Both the position numbers and the translations under genes were made by a program. A stretch of DNA of 10,098 bases. Origin: Saprospiraceae bacterium (lineage in GTDB: Bacteria > Bacteroidota > Bacteroidia > Bacteroidales > JAIPBB01). Position 1 is the first letter of the stretch. Each line of letters opens with the position of its first letter. Of the stretch, positions 7,257 to 10,098 are shown in pieces. Below the pieces are notes generated by a model. The model searched no databases. It was given only the letters and a program-made list of their open reading frames with translations, and was not told the DNA's origin. The DNA lies in the NCBI GenBank assembly GCA_021739805.1, contig JAIPBB010000199.1, positions 1 through 10,098 of the forward strand, written 5' to 3'.

Positions 7257-8528
7257 ATGATTAAATTAATAAGAAATATTTTTGGTTTTATTAAGGATAA
7301 ATTAGTAAATAAAAATTTAGTGAAGTTATATTTATTTTTAGCTAAGTTAGAAATTAAATTGGATATTAAAATAAAAAGGAAAAAATACAAAAAACTAGTT
7401 AATATTCAAAGCTTAATTATCAGAACTCTTCATTATAGAATTCGAAATATTTTAAATTACAAAGTTAATGGCTATGACCGTTTTAATGATGATATTGTTT
7501 ATCTTTTATTAATCAACATTTTTAAATTAGAGTTAAATGTATTAGAAAAGGAAAAATATAATAAATTTTCTGAAGAAGTTTTAAACCTTAAAAAGGATAT
7601 TATTGAGGATGATAATGTTAAAATAATGTTGTGCTATTATTCTCAGTTACAGAAAATAATAAATCAAATGATGAAATACGATGAAGATGAGTATGATGAA
7701 TATTTATTAAATGATATTGAAAATTATAAGGCAACTACAGAAAATATTAAAGAATTAAAGAAAGAGATAAAAGAAAGTTCAAAACAAGAAGCTGCTTGTG
7801 TATATGAAAGGTCATCAATGAAATTGGATTTTACTTTAAATAATATAATTACTATTATAACATTAATTACTACTTTGATATTTATTGGGAGTTACATATA
7901 TAATAGTAGATTCTATTTATTTTTTGGTATTGAAATTCAAAAATATTTTTTATTCTCTGACTATATAGATAATAGCATTTCTATCGCTGAGAAATCGCTA
8001 ATTTTCACAATATTTGGGATTTCAGGTATTTTGCATTCAGAATACCAAATGTCAAGAGAACCAGAAATATCAAATAATGTAAATAATCGAAATTTTTATT
8101 TGTTTATTATTGTGTCATTTATAGCTATTTCTGTTTTAGGAACAATAATAAGTTTTTTTATAAATTCACCGAACAGATATCTAATACTCCAAATTTTTTT
8201 TCTGCTTCTATCTCCTTTAATATCTATATATATATCAAGAAAGTATTTTAAAAATTGGTTAAAATCTCAGATATTCATATTCATTATTTTCAACTTTCTC
8301 ATTATTTCATATACTTCAGCCTATGTTGAAATTGATATGCTGAAATGGAATATTAAAAATAATAACAAAAACGAAAAAATAATATACAATAAGAATAATT
8401 CAAATTTGAAGGATCTATTTTTAATTGGTATGACTTCAAACTATGTATTTCTTACTGATTCTCTAATGACAAAAACTGTCATAAAAAATAGAGATACTAT
8501 TAAAAAGATAGAGATTATTAAAGAATAA
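7257..8528 (+). CDS. Multi-pass membrane protein of unknown function
   Basis: I do not recognise this 423-residue family. The first 190 residues are lysine-rich, very helical and predicted to be cytosolic, with an acidic stretch (DEDEYDEY, 142-149) and a likely coiled coil (about 150-180). The membrane part has hydrophobic segments at about 195-215, 280-300, 307-326 and 338-356, with a weaker one at 245-260, so four or five passes. The last 65 residues are soluble and end in an IKNRDTIKKIEI segment. It begins 20 nt after the upstream stop with only a weak ribosome site, so it is probably translated from the hsdM operon message. The position after a possible nucleotide-cleaving sensor would suit a membrane effector or anchor, but nothing in the sequence proves it. 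Confidence 0.8.
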   Translation: MIKLIRNIFGFIKDKLVNKNLVKLYLFLAKLEIKLDIKIKRKKYKKLVNIQSLIIRTLHYRIRNILNYKVNGYDRFNDDIVYLLLINIFKLELNVLEKEKYNKFSEEVLNLKKDIIEDDNVKIMLCYYSQLQKIINQMMKYDEDEYDEYLLNDIENYKATTENIKELKKEIKESSKQEAACVYERSSMKLDFTLNNIITIITLITTLIFIGSYIYNSRFYLFFGIEIQKYFLFSDYIDNSISIAEKSLIFTIFGISGILHSEYQMSREPEISNNVNNRNFYLFIIVSFIAISVLGTIISFFINSPNRYLILQIFFLLLSPLISIYISRKYFKNWLKSQIFIFIIFNFLIISYTSAYVEIDMLKWNIKNNNKNEKIIYNKNNSNLKDLFLIGMTSNYVFLTDSLMTKTVIKNRDTIKKIEIIKE

Positions 8529-8531
8529 TAT

Positions 8532-9044
8532 CTATAACAAGCCTATTATATTTTTAATAATTTCTGTTTTTTTAAACTCCAATCTATCATCTAGTTCAGG
8601 AATTTTATCAGTTTCAATTCCAATACATTTAACTTTATCGATGCTATTAAAATATTCTTTAATATTTTTCATATTTAATCTGGCATGCAAATCCCATTTA
8701 TCGACAAGACATAATAAAACTATCTCATCGAATTTACTAAATAGATCACTATTTAAGATTATTTTAGAATCATTCCCTAATTCAATTGTAGGACAAAATG
8801 CTGCTATTAAATTATTTTCCTCAGGTTTCAACTCACCATATTTCGATATTATTGAACCTATATATTCCTTCTCTTCTTTGTAATCATCATTAGAATTTTG
8901 CACTACAACGAAGTTTAGTTCTGGATTATCCTTGTGAATAGGATATGTTATACCAGTAAAAAATCTCTTCTGTTGAAATATTTCCTGAATCACGTATGTC
9001 TTTCCCCAGTTACTAAATCCCGTAATTAAAAAAGCTTTGCTCAT
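8532..9044 (-). CDS. Small P-loop NTPase of unknown function
   Basis: This 170-residue protein carries a clear Walker A motif at its N-terminus, GFSNWGKT (residues 9-16). A hydrophobic strand with acidic residues (FDEIVLLCLVDKWD, 105-118) could hold the Walker B region, and a short strand near 78-84 precedes it. It is small for an AAA or GTPase protein and no G4/G5 GTPase motif is evident, so a generic ATP/GTP-binding protein is the safest call. The start is certain: AAGGAGG lies 5 nt before the ATG. It is convergent with the membrane-protein gene, with only 3 bp between the stops. Its promoter-like motif matches those of the plus-strand units, which argues that it belongs to the same cassette. 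Confidence 0.85.
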   Translation of the reverse strand: MSKAFLITGFSNWGKTYVIQEIFQQKRFFTGITYPIHKDNPELNFVVVQNSNDDYKEEKEYIGSIISKYGELKPEENNLIAAFCPTIELGNDSKIILNSDLFSKFDEIVLLCLVDKWDLHARLNMKNIKEYFNSIDKVKCIGIETDKIPELDDRLEFKKTEIIKNIIGLL

Positions 9045-9085
9045 AACTTCCTCCTTATCTTCAATTCAATTTTCTAAATAATCAA

Positions 9086-9118
9086 GCATAGAATGATATT
9101 TCACTAAATAATGTCAAT
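9086..9118 (-). promoter_or_regulatory. Promoter-like motif for the P-loop NTPase gene
   Basis: On the minus strand, TTGACA (9118-9113), TAGT (9107-9104) and TATGCT (9091-9086) repeat the order and spacing of the motifs before 1255 and 2117. The last element lies 41 nt before the ATG, the same as for the 1255 gene. TTGACA is a consensus -35 box, but the 21-nt spacer is long. Confidence 0.55.
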
Positions 9119-9348
9119 ACAAAATATCAAATTTTTAGGTGTAATCCAGAATTGGCAGTTATAGTTACGCAAAGATCAAATCAGGGATGGGGATATACAA
9201 ATTGAAAATGAAAAATTGAAAATGTGGATATTCCGGGTGACGAGAGCATAGCGTCCGCTCTAACAGAGCCACGTCTCCGCAAAAATTGAGCCACCCTTTC
9301 GGAGATGAGAGCCACATATCAAATTGTATTGTTAAACTCATAATCTAT

Positions 9349-9481
9349 TGACAAAGAATAATAATAAACAAAACTGATCCAGTTAAGTGAAACGGAAGTA
9401 GGCTCTGCTGGAGAGCAACCTGCCAGGGATAGCTGAATACAAAATGAGTGGAGTGCGATTAATTTGTCGTACTCCCTTTTT
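9349..9481 (+). ncRNA. Possible short structured RNA inside the IS21-like element
   Basis: A TTGACA box at 9349 precedes a stretch without an ORF that can fold: GCTCT and AGAGC around 9402-9416, AGG and CCT flanking them, and CAGTT (9380-9384) with AGCTG (9431-9435). It ends at a strong terminator hairpin. I cannot match it to a known riboswitch or small RNA. A clear -10 box is not seen, so transcription is inferred. Confidence 0.3.
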
Positions 9482-9494
9482 ATATACTCATTTT
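9441..9494 (+). terminator. Rho-independent terminator with nested outer stem
   Basis: GGAGTGCGA (9450-9458) pairs with TCGTACTCC (9467-9475) around an 8-nt loop with one G-T pair, then CTTTTTAT. Outside it, AAAATGAGT (9441-9449) pairs perfectly with ACTCATTTT (9486-9494). The two pairings could form one interrupted stem or compete with each other. Confidence 0.65.
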
Positions 9495-9641
9495 GGTTAT
9501 GCCTCTAAAAAACTCAAAAATGTCCTTTTTACACGTGGCTCTATTTCGTTGGAGGGGTGGCTCAAAAACTGCGGACACGTGGCTCTATCACGTCGGATTA
9601 TTCATTTGGGGTATTACTCGGAGCGGGATATATTGCTGGAG

Positions 9642-9696
9642 TTCTTATTTGGAGTACATTAACCGTGTTAATGTGTCGATCCGTCAGGTGAGATAA
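9642..9696. repeat. Dispersed repeat A, right copy
   Basis: A copy of the left-flank repeat at 601-657 in the same orientation. The palindrome ACATTAAC (9656-9663) and GTTAATGT (9667-9674) is unchanged while surrounding bases differ, as expected if the hairpin is what is conserved. It begins about 40 bp after the IS21-like end. Confidence 0.8.
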
Positions 9697-9699
9697 TAC

Positions 9700-9796
9700 G
9701 ATGATGAGAGTATGGGAAAATGAGAAGATGCGAAGACGGGAATATGCGAAGAAAATGTAATGTAAGATTTTTCACCACAGAGGCACAGAGGGAAGA
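9700..9796. repeat. Octamer array in opposite orientation
   Basis: GA recurs at 9700, 9708 and so on to 9748, seven times at exactly 8 bp. It returns at 9780 and 9788 in the CACAGAGG-type repeat, on the same 8-bp phase. The reverse complement gives the TC octamers seen elsewhere in the window. Confidence 0.7.
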
Positions 9797-9840
9797 ATAA
9801 TTGAAAATGTAAAATGTAAAATGTAAAATTAATGTAATGA

Positions 9841-9890
9841 AATGTAATGTAATCCCAGAGCAGGATGCACTGGATACGCACCCCCACAGC
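9841..9890. repeat. Dispersed repeat B, second copy
   Basis: It matches 890-932, including the AATGTAATGTAAT lead-in and the CCAGAGC hairpin arm (9855-9861), but the opposite arm (9867-9873) carries one changed base. A 37-bp stretch (9854-9890) recurs identically 208 bp downstream. Confidence 0.8.
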
Positions 9891-9894
9891 TCTC

Positions 9895-10020
9895 AGTCTC
9901 TCAGTCTATTCAGTCATTCAGTCTCGAAGTCTCATAGTCTCGAAGTCTAGAAGTCTCGAAGTCTAGTAGTCTTGTTTTCATGCAGTCTTGTAGTCACCTT
10001 TTCATTTCTTCGTTTCTTCG
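9895..10020. repeat. AGTC/TTC octamer array, right flank
   Basis: AGTC lies at 9895, 9903 and 9912, then every 8 bp to 9968, and again at 9984 and 9992. TC continues on the same phase at 9978, 10002, 10010 and 10018, giving 14 consecutive TC steps of 8 bp from 9914. This is the counterpart of the left array and, like it, follows a repeat B copy. No gene is present. Confidence 0.85.
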
Positions 10021-10059
10021 ACCTTCTATTTGTCTATTCTTCTTTCTCTCAATCAATCT

Positions 10060-10098
10060 AACCCAGAGCAGGATGCACTGGATACGCACCCCCACAGC
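10060..10098. repeat. Dispersed repeat B, third copy, at the window edge
   Basis: Bases 10062-10098 are identical to 9854-9890, a spacing of 208 bp. The window ends exactly where the shared stretch reaches its last visible base, so whether a longer tandem unit continues cannot be seen. Confidence 0.8.

Larger units (their letters stand above)
9226..9600. mobile_element. Inverted ends resembling IS21-family termini, with no transposase
   Basis: Three GAGCCAC boxes at 9266, 9288 and 9309 face three GTGGCTC boxes at 9535, 9557 and 9579, all spaced 21-22 bp. The sequence between boxes also matches in inverted orientation (for example TCCGCA beside the first left box and TGCGGA on the right). Repeated 20-22 bp boxes inside long inverted ends are known from IS21-family elements, where IstA binds. 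No istA or istB remnant lies in the about 220 bp between, so this is a MITE-like or internally deleted element. The outer limits are uncertain. Confidence 0.6.

Noticed and set aside
8509..8533. AT-rich hairpin at the convergent gene ends as a terminator
   Set aside because: The stem is almost all A-T with a bulge and is not followed by a T tract in the right place on either strand.
9444..9696. Two overlapping small frames of 72 and 67 residues
   Set aside because: They run through the terminator hairpin and the IS21-like end, so they are by-products of the inverted repeat and not genes.

Overview
The window is an AT-rich defence-type gene cassette (about 1180-9120) between two noncoding, repeat-rich flanks (1-1180 and 9120-10098) that look less AT-rich by eye. 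No integrase, intact transposase, tRNA, rRNA or CRISPR array is visible. The host looks like a low-GC bacterium with strong Shine-Dalgarno sites and an unusual load of simple and palindromic intergenic repeats. An uncultured lineage such as Candidatus Cloacimonadota is one guess, but the sequence shown does not establish the taxon.

Layout: 1-1180 holds short-period repeats, an 11-nt tandem repeat with an inverted partner, and two palindromic repeat units (here called A at 601-657 and B at 890-932). 1255-1992 encodes a one-helix membrane-anchored protein resembling DUF4760. 2117-4312 encodes a nuclease-methyltransferase fusion (HsdR-N-type PD-(D/E)xK domain plus N6-adenine methylase), and 4314-5666 a two-TRD type I specificity subunit. 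5659-7236 overlaps hsdS and encodes a DGQHR-domain protein fused to a nucleoside deoxyribosyltransferase/TIR-like domain. 7257-8528 encodes a multi-pass membrane protein of unknown function. Convergent to it, 9044-8532 (minus) encodes a small P-loop NTPase. 9226-9600 contains inverted ends resembling IS21-family termini around a possible short structured RNA with a terminator. The right flank (9642-10098) repeats the A-then-B order of the left flank.

How the genes may work together (inference): the methylase fusion and HsdS would form a modification-restriction complex of the BcgI/type IIB or IIG kind, since no HsdR translocase is present. The translationally coupled DGQHR-NDT/TIR-like protein and the membrane protein look like an added sensor/effector arm, possibly acting on nucleotides and the membrane. 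Three transcription units (1255, the 2117-8528 operon and the minus-strand NTPase) start from near-identical promoter-like motifs 41-44 nt before each start codon, which supports co-regulation of the whole cassette. The matching flanking repeats suggest a hot spot or exchange by recombination between intergenic repeats.
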